A stretch of DNA of 64,000 nt, from contig NZ_AP024651.1 in the NCBI RefSeq assembly GCF_019977295.1, positions 3,100,001-3,164,000 of the forward strand, in the 5' to 3' direction. A program made the position numbers and the translations under genes. The DNA comes from Arthrobacter sp. StoSoilB20 (GTDB lineage Bacteria > Actinomycetota > Actinomycetes > Actinomycetales > Micrococcaceae). The notes beneath the pieces were generated by a model. The model made no database searches and was not told the DNA's origin. It worked only from the letters and a program-made list of their open reading frames with translations. Positions 21,280 through 30,781 of the stretch are shown here, piece by piece (position 1 is the first letter of the stretch; the number at the start of each line of letters is the position of its first letter).

Positions 21280-22590
21280 CTAGCGCTTATGTAGGCGGGC
21301 GGCTCTGGTATTTCGGCCAAAGGAATTCGCCTTTTGCTGGACAGGCGCACAGACAAGGTTGGCAATGGCAAGTCGAAGTGCCGATTCGGGTGCGCATTCC
21401 AAGAGAACGGACCCGGAGAGCAAGGCTGCATCACAAGCTATCGGGTCCGCCGGCAGGTAGGCGTCGATTCCCAGCCCCGGCCCAAACCTTTCCCACGCCT
21501 CCGCCAATTGCTGCCTTGGCGCATAACCCACGGCCGACTTTTTGACCTTATTAAGGACCACCCGCACCGATGCGTCCGGAACAGCTGCCTGCATTTCGGC
21601 CAGGCCACGGACCAGCCGCGGTACTCCGATGGCGTCTGCCGCTCCCACAGCGAAAACCACATCAGCCATTTCCAGGCTCCGCAAAGTTGCCGCGTTCCTG
21701 CGTGGAGCCATGGTGTCGAAGCTCAGTTCCTCATCCGATTCGAGACAAAATCCGGTGTCTACCACCACGACATCCGAGACTTCCTTGGCCCGTTCAAGGA
21801 CGCGGGACATCGCAGCAGCCCTCAGCTCTGTCCATCGGTCCGCACGCGTGGTCCCCGTCAGCACCCGGAAGGAGAATTCTTTCGTGAATACTGGAACCGC
21901 CGCGGCCTTCAGCGCTTCCGCGTCAAGGATCCCCTGGTCAGCAAGCCTGCAGGCCTGGGCGAGACCCGCGGCTTCGTCCAACAGCCCCAGGACAGCAGAC
22001 ACGCTGGCGCCATAGCTGTCGGCATCGACGAGAACGACGGATTTTCCTTCCGCCGCCAACTCGGCAGCGATGTTGACCGCCAGCAGCGTCCTGCCGGGGG
22101 ACCCAATGGGCCCCCACACGGCAAGCACCTGGCCCGAACCCTCCTGCGGGTCCTGTTCAACTTCAGGAGTTGGTACCGATAACGGACCACCTCCGACATC
22201 GGCGAAACCTGAGTCCTGGCCCGAGCCGAGCAGGGCCCGTGCGTGACCGCCCCCTACCGCCTCGGATATTCTTGCCGCGAGCACGGAGGGTGCTATGCCT
22301 GAAGCGGCCACAACAACTCCAATGGAGTGCAGCCGCCCGGCCTCGACCGGGTCATCCGTGAGCGCCACGACCGAGACCCCGACTGCCCCGAGCCGATCCA
22401 CCAAGGTAGTGGTTAGTTCGTCACAGCCCTCCGCGACAACGGCTGCCATGGCAAGACCGCTCTGGCAGGCTGCCATAAGCTCGGCAAGCTCCGAACAGCG
22501 CCTGACCACCGTCACCGGCCCATGCAGGCCCTCCAGCCCGCCTACTACTGCCTCTTGCGCGGGACCTACAGTAACCACGGGAATGCTCAT
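21280..22590 (-). CDS. CpaE-like MinD/ParA-family ATPase with an arginine P-loop
   Basis: A 436-residue protein. An N-terminal receiver-like region (about 1-120) precedes a deviant Walker A loop GPIGSPGRTLLAVN, in which the usual lysine is arginine, then LVDADSYGAS, a DTGFCLES segment and VLNKVKKSAVG. This plan resembles CpaE/TadZ, which positions Flp pilus machines, but only the CpaB-like neighbour is present and no prepilin, TadA ATPase or secretin is seen. The ATG at 22590 overlaps the TGA of the upstream SAF gene, so translation is coupled; an upstream in-frame start 8 codons earlier is less likely. The function in this setting is not known. Confidence 0.8.
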   Translation of the reverse strand: MSIPVVTVGPAQEAVVGGLEGLHGPVTVVRRCSELAELMAACQSGLAMAAVVAEGCDELTTTLVDRLGAVGVSVVALTDDPVEAGRLHSIGVVVAASGIAPSVLAARISEAVGGGHARALLGSGQDSGFADVGGGPLSVPTPEVEQDPQEGSGQVLAVWGPIGSPGRTLLAVNIAAELAAEGKSVVLVDADSYGASVSAVLGLLDEAAGLAQACRLADQGILDAEALKAAAVPVFTKEFSFRVLTGTTRADRWTELRAAAMSRVLERAKEVSDVVVVDTGFCLESDEELSFDTMAPRRNAATLRSLEMADVVFAVGAADAIGVPRLVRGLAEMQAAVPDASVRVVLNKVKKSAVGYAPRQQLAEAWERFGPGLGIDAYLPADPIACDAALLSGSVLLECAPESALRLAIANLVCAPVQQKANSFGRNTRAARLHKR

Positions 22591-23231
22591 GGGTTCAGTC
22601 CCGCCGGATTCCACACCACTGAAATGCTGGCCTTATTCGCTTGTGCACCCAACAGCTTGGGCATCTGCTCATCCGTCACGAGGACAAGGATCTGGGTGGT
22701 TTTGGATGCTCCCAAACCAACGGGTCCAGACACCACCTGCGCAATTTCGGCGCTGGGCAGCAGCAAATGCGGCTCATCAAACGCACTGCTTGAACCGGGC
22801 AACGCAACCCAGACGTCGACCCGCGCACCTCCAACGACCTGAACAGGCAGTTCCCCTTCGACGGAAACAGCGACAGGCTTCCGGTTCAGCGCATCGGCCT
22901 GCCCCAGGCTTTCCTTGGCGAGAAGCTGGTTCTTCGCGACCCGTTGCAGAGCTACCCGGCCGTCGGCCCAGCCGCCCTCTACGGTGACGTACCCGGACTC
23001 AAGATCGTCCAGGCGCACATTGGCAATCGAGAGGTCCGCCATGGTGACCGCTTGGCCAACTGCGATTTCTTCGCGCGCCGTGTAGACCTGCGTCGTTCTG
23101 TCTGCCGAGCCAACCAGGGCGATGACGCCGGCAACGGAGACGAGTACCAACAGGATGCCGATCAGCAGCCGGGGATCCTTCCACGACGGCTTCTTCAATC
23201 TTGCTGCAGCGACCACTGCCCCTTGACCCAT
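22587..23231 (-). CDS. SAF-domain membrane protein, CpaB/RcpC-like
   Basis: A 214-residue protein with one N-terminal membrane segment (LLIGILLVLVSVAGVIALVG, about 22-41) and an outward SAF domain (VYTAREEIAVGQAVTMADLS, about 49-68). The remaining beta-rich part (VGGARVDVWVAL) matches the CpaB/RcpC family, which stabilises the Flp pilus outer channel in Gram-negatives. Such a channel has no place in this Gram-positive-type cell, so the role is probably different. It starts the two-gene operon with the CpaE-like ATPase and overlaps it by 4 nt. It diverges from the small HTH gene. Confidence 0.8.
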   Translation of the reverse strand: MGQGAVVAAARLKKPSWKDPRLLIGILLVLVSVAGVIALVGSADRTTQVYTAREEIAVGQAVTMADLSIANVRLDDLESGYVTVEGGWADGRVALQRVAKNQLLAKESLGQADALNRKPVAVSVEGELPVQVVGGARVDVWVALPGSSSAFDEPHLLLPSAEIAQVVSGPVGLGASKTTQILVLVTDEQMPKLLGAQANKASISVVWNPAGLNP

Positions 23232-23384
23232 GTCCTGCTACCCCCGGTGAGCTTATGGCAGGTCAATGGACCCGCTCCCTCATTCTTACCGGCCGTTCCC
23301 ACGAGGCAAAAGCCACTGACCACAAAGTAGCCATAACTGTGGATAAACGCACCAAAAGCAGTCCAACGGTGGCAAAATGGTGCC

Positions 23385-23606
23385 ATGCCCCGATTCCTGA
23401 CTCTGGCGGATGTCGCCGAACAACTTCAAATCAATTCCCCACAGGCCTATGCCCTGGTGCGCAGCGGCGAATTGAAAGCCATCCAAGTAGGAGGGCGGGG
23501 TCAGTGGCGCATTGAGGAGACGATGCTGGAAAAATACATCCAGGACCGCTATGCCGAAGCAAGCCGCATGATCCAGGAGGCAAGAGCCAAGGCCGGCCAG
23601 CCCTAG
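23385..23606 (+). CDS. Small helix-turn-helix protein, excisionase/BldC-like
   Basis: A 73-residue winged-helix protein of the MerR/excisionase type. The segment FLTLADVAEQLQINSPQAYA gives the recognition helices, and AIQVGGRGQWRIEETMLEKY gives the wing and terminal helix seen in Xis/BldC domains. There are no phage genes nearby, so it is more likely a chromosomal regulator than a recombination factor. It is divergent from the SAF-domain gene with a 153-nt gap that must carry both promoters. Its own regulon cannot be inferred from sequence. Confidence 0.85.
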   Translation: MPRFLTLADVAEQLQINSPQAYALVRSGELKAIQVGGRGQWRIEETMLEKYIQDRYAEASRMIQEARAKAGQP

Positions 23607-23624
23607 GCGTATCCGCGACGGTAG

Positions 23625-24191
23625 TTACCAGCCGGGGTATGAGCACAGAGCTGCAACAGCGCCGAACGGGACAGTCATGACCGAGGCCACGTTTCCCGCC
23701 CGCCGCGCTTCACCGTCCCGGACAACGGCAATATCAAGGTGGTCCCGGCCCACCCTGTCTATGACACCCCTGATCTTCACGGCAGTTCCGGCTGGTGCGA
23801 CCAAGTGAAGTACCAGCTCGGACCGGTCCATGGCCAGCGCCCTGAGGACGGATGCGATCCCGGGTAACCCAAGAATCGTCGAGGCGGGTTTCAAGGCCAA
23901 TCTCCCCAGGCCCCGGAATGTCAGAACTGCAGCGAATGGCACCAACCATTGCTTGGACCCCTCAGCCACAACCAGCCAGTCACCGCCCACACGCCTCACC
24001 ACCCCTTCCAGGACGGTGTCGTCGGCGAGAAGCAGTGTAATCACTGAGCCAGCTGCACCACGGAGCCGATCACCCAATTCGATCCCGGCAAGCTCCACCC
24101 TGGACCGCTCAGTGATCTCGGACTCCGCCGAAAGGGCGTGCCCGGCAGAAAATTGTGCGTCCAGATCGTCAAAGAGAGAGTCCCATCTCAT
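23625..24191 (-). CDS. Conserved hypothetical protein, two beta-rich halves
   Basis: A 188-residue soluble protein I do not recognise. It appears to contain two related SH3/Sm-like beta segments: VITLLLADDTVLEGVVRRVG then DWLVVAEGSKQWLVPFAAVL (about 51-90), and LVLHLVAPAGTAVKIRGVID then DHLDIAVVRDGEA (about 126-160). The start codon lies exactly 6 nt after TAGTCT, a good -10 box, so the gene is probably leaderless. It converges with the small HTH gene across a gap of only 18 nt. A nucleic-acid or lipid-head-group role is possible but unsupported. Confidence 0.7.
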   Translation of the reverse strand: MRWDSLFDDLDAQFSAGHALSAESEITERSRVELAGIELGDRLRGAAGSVITLLLADDTVLEGVVRRVGGDWLVVAEGSKQWLVPFAAVLTFRGLGRLALKPASTILGLPGIASVLRALAMDRSELVLHLVAPAGTAVKIRGVIDRVGRDHLDIAVVRDGEARRAGNVASVMTVPFGAVAALCSYPGW

Positions 24192-24197
24192 GTAGTC

Positions 24198-24203
24198 AGA
24201 CTA
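24198..24203 (-). promoter_or_regulatory. -10 box of a leaderless promoter
   Basis: TAGTCT on the minus strand, followed by 6 nt and then ATG of the beta-rich hypothetical gene. No ribosome site is present between them. No clear -35 is seen, as is common in actinobacterial leaderless promoters. Confidence 0.5.
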
Positions 24204-24340
24204 GGCTGCAACATGAAGACGGAGCGAATATGGCGTTATCCGGCGATCCGGATTGGACAGAACGGCTGCAACGTGTTCAGAATAGGCCTAACGATGTCAA
24301 AATGCATCAAACTGCATCAAACGGAGCTTGGGGGCTTTGA

Positions 24341-25111
24341 GTGGCAAGAACAGTACGCAGCGACGCCTGCCTCGCCGGGACAATCCTGGGACTTGGGCTG
24401 CTGCTTTTCTACGTGGGCACCATGCTCTTGGATCAATGGCGGTCAGCGGATCACCACAACCAAGTCATCTCCATTGAGGACCTGATCGGTTTCATCGCGA
24501 ACGGTGCTGGTGCAGCACTGGTGGCGTGGTGGATTCTCTCATTTGTGCTCGCATTCTTCGCATCGCTTTTGCACCGTAGGGGAAAGAAGGCCAGCGCCAA
24601 TGCCCTGGCAAAGTTCAGCCCTGCTTTTATGCTGCGGATTGCCGCAGCGGTCCTGAGCTTGAATCTCCTGGGTGCCACTATGGCCCAGGCGTCCGCTCCC
24701 CTACCCGAGCCCGGCTGGGGACCCACAGCTGTCAACAGCCGAACCTCTCCGCACCCTGCCTGGACTCCCAAGCCCGCTGCGGGGTCCGCTCCCGATTTGC
24801 AGAAAACCGGGTCCATCGCCAAGGCAAACTCCCTTGATCCACGGTGGAAGCCCCAGCCTCCCCTCGCCGATCCCGGACTTCTCAGCAGGTCGCCGATGAG
24901 ACAAGGGATCCCTCCAGAAGAATCCGGTGTCGTCGTGAAGTCAGGAGACACTCTTTGGTCTATTGCAGCGTCACGGCTGGGTCCCCTTTCAACCGATGTC
25001 GAGGTCGCGCTGTTGTGGCCCAAGTGGCACGCCGCCAACCGTTCGGTCATTGGCGAGGATCCTTCAGTGTTGGTCCCGGGCCAGGTCCTGCGGCCGCCCT
25101 TGCCGGGCTGA
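24341..25111 (+). CDS. LysM-domain membrane protein
   Basis: A 256-residue protein with hydrophobic segments at about 10-28, 50-73 and 91-110 and a long Pro/Ala-rich linker (about 118-190). A C-terminal LysM module runs from about 194 (VVVKSGDTLWSIAASRLG) to the end (VLVPGQVLRPP). LysM binds peptidoglycan GlcNAc, so the tail should reach the wall from the membrane. The GTG start has GGGGG 7 nt upstream. It is followed in the same direction by the Rv3235-family gene, a pairing seen in several actinobacteria upstream of secA. There is no catalytic domain. Confidence 0.85.
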   Translation: MARTVRSDACLAGTILGLGLLLFYVGTMLLDQWRSADHHNQVISIEDLIGFIANGAGAALVAWWILSFVLAFFASLLHRRGKKASANALAKFSPAFMLRIAAAVLSLNLLGATMAQASAPLPEPGWGPTAVNSRTSPHPAWTPKPAAGSAPDLQKTGSIAKANSLDPRWKPQPPLADPGLLSRSPMRQGIPPEESGVVVKSGDTLWSIAASRLGPLSTDVEVALLWPKWHAANRSVIGEDPSVLVPGQVLRPPLPG

Positions 25112-25249
25112 CAATCCGGTAAACGACTACTAAAAACGTGACCCGCTCAGGGGTCCCCCACAAGCAACACAAGCGTCATCCCAGCAGAAGCCACCAGAAC
25201 AGGGCGTCCCCACGCCCGGGTTCATGTAGTGAATGCCTGAGGTATGACC

Positions 25250-25672
25250 ATGACCGTTGCGACCGCGAGCCGGCCCACGGACCGCCAGAACTCCCAACGA
25301 CCATCTCCCGGTTACGGTTCGAACAGTTCGGACATTGACGTTCGGCTGGTTGCACGCAGTATCGCGCAGGCAGCGTTGGAGGTTCTGGCAGGTACCCGCG
25401 CCCTGACCCAGCTCTCACGTTCCCTTGATCCTGACTGCTATCTATCCCTGCAGCACAGGGCTGCCCTCACCCGGAAGCACGCCGCCAGGGTCCGGGGAAA
25501 CCTTCATCCCCACCGGAGCCCTATGGTCCGCTCTGTTCGAGCCTGCTCAATCACCGAGGACATCTGCGAGGCAAGCATTGTTGTTGCCGAAGAACAAAGA
25601 TGCCGCGCTGTGGCCATGAGACTGGAACGGTTGGATGGAGTGTGGCGGGTTACGGCTTTGGAAATCGGTTGA
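25250..25672 (+). CDS. Rv3235-family protein
   Basis: A 140-residue basic protein with a disordered start (about 1-28) and a conserved core: VRLVARSIAQAALEVLAGTR, then TRALTQLSRSLDPDCYLSL, and a C-terminal beta segment (CRAVAMRLERLDGVWRVTAL). These match the actinobacterial Rv3235 family, which has no known function and is conserved next to secA. The ATG at 25250 has GAGG 7 nt upstream; an ATG two codons earlier is too close to it. It follows the LysM gene and converges with secA across a shared terminator. Confidence 0.8.
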   Translation: MTVATASRPTDRQNSQRPSPGYGSNSSDIDVRLVARSIAQAALEVLAGTRALTQLSRSLDPDCYLSLQHRAALTRKHAARVRGNLHPHRSPMVRSVRACSITEDICEASIVVAEEQRCRAVAMRLERLDGVWRVTALEIG

Positions 25673-25699
25673 CCCCGGAGCAGCCATCCGCGGACAACA

Positions 25700-25732
25700 A
25701 AAAAGCAGGCCCCGGACGCTAAGTCCGGGGCC
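25700..25732. terminator. Terminator between the Rv3235-like gene and secA
   Basis: A perfect 10-bp GC stem (GGCCCCGGAC) with a 5-nt loop at 25708-25732. On the minus strand it is followed by TGCTTTTTTGTT, so it is a strong terminator for secA. It can also stop the converging plus-strand transcript, where a weaker CTATTCTTT follows. Confidence 0.85.
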
Positions 25733-25804
25733 CGCCCTATTCTTTGACCAGCCCTTTCATGGCATGCCACCAGCAATGCCAGTTGCGGCCACTACATCAG
25801 AGGA

Positions 25805-28546
25805 TCAGCGACGCTTCTTCTTGGCAGGTTTGCGCTGCTCCTGGCCGGCTGCCTTGGCCGGATTGCCGGAACGACCGGACGTGCGGCCCTCGACGCGGGT
25901 TTGGGTCCCACCATCTTCACCCGGCGCGGTGTACTGCAACTGCGCCGGCTTCTCCGGCGCCTGCAGGCCCGCTGCCCGAATCTGCGGTTCATGATGTTCA
26001 GTGTGCGTCCCGGCGGCGGTGTCGTCGGCAACCACCACGTCCTCGGCCGGCGTTACTTCCACCTCAAGGTTGTAAAGGAATCCGATGCTCTCTTCACGGA
26101 TGGCTTCCATCATGGACTGGAACATCACAAAGCCCTCGCGCTGGTACTCCACCAGGGGATCACGCTGGGCCATCGCCCGGAGACCAATACCTTCCTTCAG
26201 GTAATCCATCTCGTAAAGGTGTTCCTGCCATTTACGTCCCAGGACCGACAACACAACACGTCGTTCCAGTTCGCGCATGCTCTCGGAGCCAATGGCCTCT
26301 TCACGGGCCTGGTAAACCAGTCGGGCGTCGGAAAGAATCTCATCCTTCAGGAAATCGGCAGTGACACGGGACTTTCCACCGGCTTCCTCGATGATCTCTT
26401 CGGCCGTCACCGTGGCCGGGTACAACGTCTTCAAGTTGGCCCACAGCTGGTTGAAGTCCCAATCGTCGCCTGTTCCCTCGGCAGTGGCTGCCTCGATGAG
26501 TGCGTTGATGGTGTCTTCAAGGAAGAACTGGACCTTCTCGTGCAGGTCGTCGCCCTCAAGGATACGGCGGCGGTCGCCATAGATCGCTTCACGCTGCCGG
26601 TTGAGGACGTCGTCGTACTTGAGAACGTTCTTGCGCTGTTCAGCGTTGCGACCTTCCACCTGCCCTTGGGCAGAGGCGATGGCACGGGAGACCAGCTTCG
26701 ATTCAAGCGCGACATCATCGGGCACGGAGCTGTTCATGAGCCGTTCGGCCGCACCCGAATTGAACAACCTCATGAGGTCATCAGTCAGGGAAAGATAGAA
26801 ACGGGATTCGCCGGGGTCACCTTGACGTCCTGAACGGCCGCGCAGCTGGTTGTCGATCCGGCGGGATTCATGCCGCTCAGTTCCCAGAACGTAGAGCCCG
26901 CCAAGGTCCAGGACTTCTTCGTGCTCATCTTTGACCGATTGCTTGGCGGCAGAAAGCGCCTCGGGCCAGGCCGCCTCATACTCCTCCGAGTTTTCCTCGG
27001 GATCGAGTCCACGCTTCGCCAGCTCTGCAATGGCAGTAAATTCCGCGTTGCCGCCAAGCATGATGTCAGTACCGCGACCTGCCATGTTGGTTGCAACGGT
27101 AACGGCGCCTTTTCGTCCGGCTTGCGCAACGATCGAGGCTTCACGTGCATGGTTCTTGGCGTTCAGCACCTCGTGCCGGATACCTTCTTTGGCCAACAGC
27201 TTGGAGAGGTACTCGCTCTTTTCCACGCTGGTGGTGCCTACCAGCACCGGCTGGCCTTTCTCGTGCCTCTCGGCGATGTCCTGCACTACGGCGTCGAACT
27301 TTACGACCTCGTTCTTGTAAACAAGGTCCGGCTGGTCGATCCGCTGCATGTCCCGGTTGGTGGGGATGGGCACCACACCCAGCTTGTAGGTGCTCATGAA
27401 CTCAGCCGCTTCAGTCTCGGCCGTGCCGGTCATGCCGGCGAGCTTTGAATACATGCGGAAGTAGTTCTGCAGTGTCACGGTGGCGAGCGTCTGGTTCTCG
27501 GCCTTGATCTCGACATTTTCCTTGGCCTCAATGGCCTGGTGCATGCCTTCGTTGTAGCGACGCCCGGCGAGGATACGGCCGGTGTGTTCGTCGACAATGA
27601 GGACCTCGCCGTCGAGGATGACGTAGTCTTTGTCGCGCTTGAAAAGCTCTTTGGCCTTGATGGCGTTGTTGAGGAAGCCGATCAGGGGGGTGTTGGCGGA
27701 TTCGTAAAGGTTTTGGATTCCGAGGTAGTCCTCAACCTTTTCGATACCGGCTTCGAGTACGCCCACCGTGCGCTTCTTTTCATCGACCTCGTAGTCGACT
27801 TCGGGTTGCAGGCGGAGAACGACTTTTGCGAACTCGCTGTACCAGCGGTTGGTGTCGCCTTGGGCAGGGCCGGAAATGATGAGCGGAGTACGGGCCTCGT
27901 CAATCAGGATGGAGTCGACTTCATCGACGATCGCGAAATTGTGTCCGCGCTGAACGAGTTCACTGGCATCCCAGGCCATGTTGTCGCGCAGGTAGTCGAA
28001 ACCAAACTCGTTGTTGGTTCCATAAGTGATGTCCGCAGCGTACTGCTGCCGCCGGACCGCGGGATCCTGGTTGGACAGGATGCAACCGCTGGTCAGGCCC
28101 AGGAACCTGTAAACGCGGCCCATCAACTCGGACTGGTATTCGGCGAGGTAGTCGTTGACCGTGACAACATGGACACCCTTGCCCGCCAGCGCGTTCAGAT
28201 ACGCGGGCGCGGTTGCCACGAGGGTCTTGCCTTCACCGGTCTTCATTTCCGCGATGTTGCCCAGGTGAAGTGCAGCGCCGCCCATCAGCTGGACATCGAA
28301 GTGGCGCATGCCCAAGGTACGGGAAGAGGCCTCACGTACAGCGGCGAATGCTTCCGGGAGGAGCGCTTCCAGGGTCTCGCCGTCTTGGTGGCGGGACCGG
28401 AGATGGTCGGTTTCCTCGCGGAGTTCGGCGTCCGTGAAGGACTTGAAGGAGTCTTCCAGGGCATTGATGGAATCGGCATAGTTCCGCAATTGCTTGAGTG
28501 TCTTTTTGTCACCCGTGCGGAGAAGTTTTTCGATTAGTGATGCCAC
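25805..28546 (-). CDS. secA: Preprotein translocase ATPase SecA
   Basis: A 913-residue motor that drives unfolded preproteins through SecYEG. Walker A is [11 protein letters not shown] (101-111). Further motifs are [27 protein letters not shown] (Walker B), [27 protein letters not shown] and [13 protein letters not shown]. The C-terminal tail is long, Pro/Glu-rich and ends in a basic KKKRR without the zinc-binding Cys motif of proteobacterial SecA, as in SecA1 of actinobacteria. The GTG at 28546 has GGGAG upstream. Position downstream of hpf and comF matches M. tuberculosis secA1, Rv3240c. Confidence 0.97.
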   Translation of the reverse strand: MASLIEKLLRTGDKKTLKQLRNYADSINALEDSFKSFTDAELREETDHLRSRHQDGETLEALLPEAFAAVREASSRTLGMRHFDVQLMGGAALHLGNIAEMKTGEGKTLVATAPAYLNALAGKGVHVVTVNDYLAEYQSELMGRVYRFLGLTSGCILSNQDPAVRRQQYAADITYGTNNEFGFDYLRDNMAWDASELVQRGHNFAIVDEVDSILIDEARTPLIISGPAQGDTNRWYSEFAKVVLRLQPEVDYEVDEKKRTVGVLEAGIEKVEDYLGIQNLYESANTPLIGFLNNAIKAKELFKRDKDYVILDGEVLIVDEHTGRILAGRRYNEGMHQAIEAKENVEIKAENQTLATVTLQNYFRMYSKLAGMTGTAETEAAEFMSTYKLGVVPIPTNRDMQRIDQPDLVYKNEVVKFDAVVQDIAERHEKGQPVLVGTTSVEKSEYLSKLLAKEGIRHEVLNAKNHAREASIVAQAGRKGAVTVATNMAGRGTDIMLGGNAEFTAIAELAKRGLDPEENSEEYEAAWPEALSAAKQSVKDEHEEVLDLGGLYVLGTERHESRRIDNQLRGRSGRQGDPGESRFYLSLTDDLMRLFNSGAAERLMNSSVPDDVALESKLVSRAIASAQGQVEGRNAEQRKNVLKYDDVLNRQREAIYGDRRRILEGDDLHEKVQFFLEDTINALIEAATAEGTGDDWDFNQLWANLKTLYPATVTAEEIIEEAGGKSRVTADFLKDEILSDARLVYQAREEAIGSESMRELERRVVLSVLGRKWQEHLYEMDYLKEGIGLRAMAQRDPLVEYQREGFVMFQSMMEAIREESIGFLYNLEVEVTPAEDVVVADDTAAGTHTEHHEPQIRAAGLQAPEKPAQLQYTAPGEDGGTQTRVEGRTSGRSGNPAKAAGQEQRKPAKKKRR

Positions 28547-28632
28547 GTGAAATTGCTCCCAGTCTCATGCTGCCGAATTCTGGCTGTTTCAGTCTACGGG
28601 AGAGACCAGCACCACGTGGCCGCGTTCACCTC

Positions 28633-29880
28633 TCAGCGGACTGGCCGGTGGCCAAGGGGTCCACCCCGTCCTTCAGCGCGATCAGCCACGGCTTGGGCGA
28701 GATCGCCTGCGAGGTCCCCCACCGGCCACACCACGACGTCCTGCAACCTGAGCCAGCCCGCCATGAGTTCCAGCTCGGCAGCAAGTTCGACGGCGGTATC
28801 GGCTGGAGCACCAAGCTCAGCAAACGCCGAGCGCACCAGAAGGCGGCCGGTTGCGCGGTCTGCCTTCAGATCCACCCGTGCCACGATTCCGTCCCTGAGA
28901 AGGAACGGGAGTACGTAATACCCGAATTGACGCTTGGCCGCGGGAGTGTAGATCTCTATCCGGTAATGGAAACCATGCAATTCCTCAAGTCGCCGCCGTT
29001 CAAAGACCAACGAGTCAAAAGGGCTCAGCAATGCACGGCCTTCAGCCCTGCGTGGCACCCTGGCGGTGATGTGCTTGTAGGTTTCCCTGTCCCAACCACG
29101 CACCGACACTGGCAGGAGGCGGCCTGCCTGGACCAACCGCCGGACCGACTCCGCTCCTGCCTTCACAGGTGTCCGGAAGTAGTCCGAAAAACAGCGGACA
29201 GTGCCGATTCCGTGGGCTTGGGCGGCAGCATCCATCAGGCGGTCGAGCGAGTCCTCGGCAGTTCCCGAGGGCGCGGCAATGTCAGGAACAACCCTGGAGG
29301 TCAGGGTGTACTTACGCTCGAATTGCGGTGTCCGCGACGCGGCCGAGATGCGTCCTTGTTCAAACAGGTGCTCCAGGACCCGCTTAACGATGTTCCAGTT
29401 CCATCCCCAATTGCCACGGTCAGCTGCCTCCTCGTGCCCGAGTTCAGCCGTAAGTTCCGAGGCAGTCATAGGGCGTCCTGCACTGAGGGCGGCCAGAACG
29501 CGGTCTTCCATATCCTGGCGGACATGCGGTTCAAGGTGGTGGGCTCCCACCCACGACCGCTTTTGCCACACCAGAAGGTCTTGAAAATGCTCCGGGCGGA
29601 TAAAGCTCGCCTCGTGCGCCCAATACTCCATCATCCGGCGCGGCTTTCGACCTGCCATCGTGTGCAGGATCCCGGGGTCGTAGTCGCCCAACCGGGAAAA
29701 GAAGGGAAGGTAGTGACTTCTGGCCACCACGTTCACGGAATCGATCTGAACAAGCTGGAGTTGGGCAAAAGTCCGGCCCACCGCCCGTGCTGTCACGGGG
29801 CCGGCGGGCCGGATTTTTGCCAATCCTTGAGCTGCCAATGCGATCCGCCGTGCCTCTGAGAGGCTCAGCGAAGCGGTCAT
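28633..29880 (-). CDS. YcaQ/AlkX-family winged-helix DNA glycosylase
   Basis: A 415-residue HTH_42 protein. The family catalytic QxD motif is visible as Gln45-Ile-Asp47 in LQLVQIDSVNVV, followed by RSHYLPFFSRLGDYD and the EYWAHEAS motif, all typical of YcaQ/AlkX and AlkZ. These enzymes excise bulky N-alkylated bases and unhook interstrand crosslinks; the QxD rather than QxQ motif points to the broad-specificity AlkX branch. AAGGGA lies 5 nt before the ATG. The gene lies between hpf and secA, which are adjacent in mycobacteria, so it looks like an insertion into that block. Confidence 0.88.
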   Translation of the reverse strand: MTASLSLSEARRIALAAQGLAKIRPAGPVTARAVGRTFAQLQLVQIDSVNVVARSHYLPFFSRLGDYDPGILHTMAGRKPRRMMEYWAHEASFIRPEHFQDLLVWQKRSWVGAHHLEPHVRQDMEDRVLAALSAGRPMTASELTAELGHEEAADRGNWGWNWNIVKRVLEHLFEQGRISAASRTPQFERKYTLTSRVVPDIAAPSGTAEDSLDRLMDAAAQAHGIGTVRCFSDYFRTPVKAGAESVRRLVQAGRLLPVSVRGWDRETYKHITARVPRRAEGRALLSPFDSLVFERRRLEELHGFHYRIEIYTPAAKRQFGYYVLPFLLRDGIVARVDLKADRATGRLLVRSAFAELGAPADTAVELAAELELMAGWLRLQDVVVWPVGDLAGDLAQAVADRAEGRGGPLGHRPVR

Positions 29881-29909
29881 GGAAGTCCCTTCATACGGGC
29901 AATAATGCC

Positions 29910-30638
29910 TTACTTTGCGGTGGACGCCTGGTCATCGGAACGGTAGGCGTGGATTTTCTCTTCCACGGCTTCCTCGCCGGGTTCACAGGTGGAGTCGAGA
30001 GTGATCACGCCGTAGGTCCAACCACTACGGCGGTAGACGACCGAGGGCGCATTGGTTTCCTTATCCAGGAAAAGGTAGAAGTTGTGGCCAACGAGTTCCA
30101 TGTTGTCCACAGCGTCATCCAGCGTCAGGGAAGCAGCGGGGAAGACTTTCCGGCGGATCAGGACGGGCGAGTCGCCTGCCGGAATGTCGTTCTCGATCTC
30201 ATAGGGAGAACGCTCATCTGCCGCCGGCGCGGGGTCCTGGTGATTGCTTGCTTCGAGGTAGAGCGGTTCGCTCGCGCTGGCTGGTTCCAGTGTTGCAGTG
30301 GCTTCGCGCACGGCCTTCGGCGTGTGGCGGCCGTGGTGGACCTTTTTCCGGTCCTTCGCGCGCCGAAGCCTCTCAAGAAGCTTGTTGTATGCCAGATCGA
30401 AGGCAGCGAATTTATCGTCGGCTGTGGCCTCGGCACGGATGACGGGGCCCCGGCCCAGGACTGTCACTTCAACGGTGAGCTGGCCCGGCGTCTGCCGCGG
30501 GTTGGTTTCCTTGGAAACCTTGGCGTCGACTCGCTGGACCTTATCCCCCAGCGACTCAATCTTCGAGATTTTCTCGCCGGCGTATTCGCGAAAGCGGTCG
30601 GAAACTGTGAGATTTCGTCCGCTGATCATGAACTCCAT
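29910..30638 (-). CDS. hpf: Ribosome hibernation promoting factor, long form
   Basis: A 242-residue long HPF. Residues 1-100 form the YfiA/HPF domain (MEFMISGRNLTVSDRFREYA, then KFAAFDLAYNKLLERLRRAK), a basic-to-acidic linker follows, and the C-terminal dimerization domain contains NFYLFLDKETNAPSVVYRR. Long HPF pairs two 70S ribosomes into inactive 100S particles in stationary phase. The ATG at 30638 is chosen for the GGAGG 5 nt before it; an in-frame start 11 codons upstream adds MSCHLSYLEGT without support. Rv3241c is the mycobacterial counterpart. Confidence 0.93.
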   Translation of the reverse strand: MEFMISGRNLTVSDRFREYAGEKISKIESLGDKVQRVDAKVSKETNPRQTPGQLTVEVTVLGRGPVIRAEATADDKFAAFDLAYNKLLERLRRAKDRKKVHHGRHTPKAVREATATLEPASASEPLYLEASNHQDPAPAADERSPYEIENDIPAGDSPVLIRRKVFPAASLTLDDAVDNMELVGHNFYLFLDKETNAPSVVYRRSGWTYGVITLDSTCEPGEEAVEEKIHAYRSDDQASTAK

Positions 30639-30781
30639 GGTGCCCTCCAAATAACTCAGGTGACACGACAACGACGCTGTTGGGGGCTTGTCTGACGGAC
30701 AGTCGAGCCCCTTTCCGAGCCGCTATCGACAGGTACATCTATTCTTGGTACCCACAACCGACGTTAGTTCATCGTCACGCG

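Noticed and set aside
23338..23346. TGTGGATAA, reverse complement of a DnaA box
   Set aside because: Isolated single site in a promoter region, no origin features.
23385..23606. Excisionase of a prophage or integrative element
   Set aside because: No integrase, attachment repeats or phage genes; gene sits in a conserved chromosomal block.
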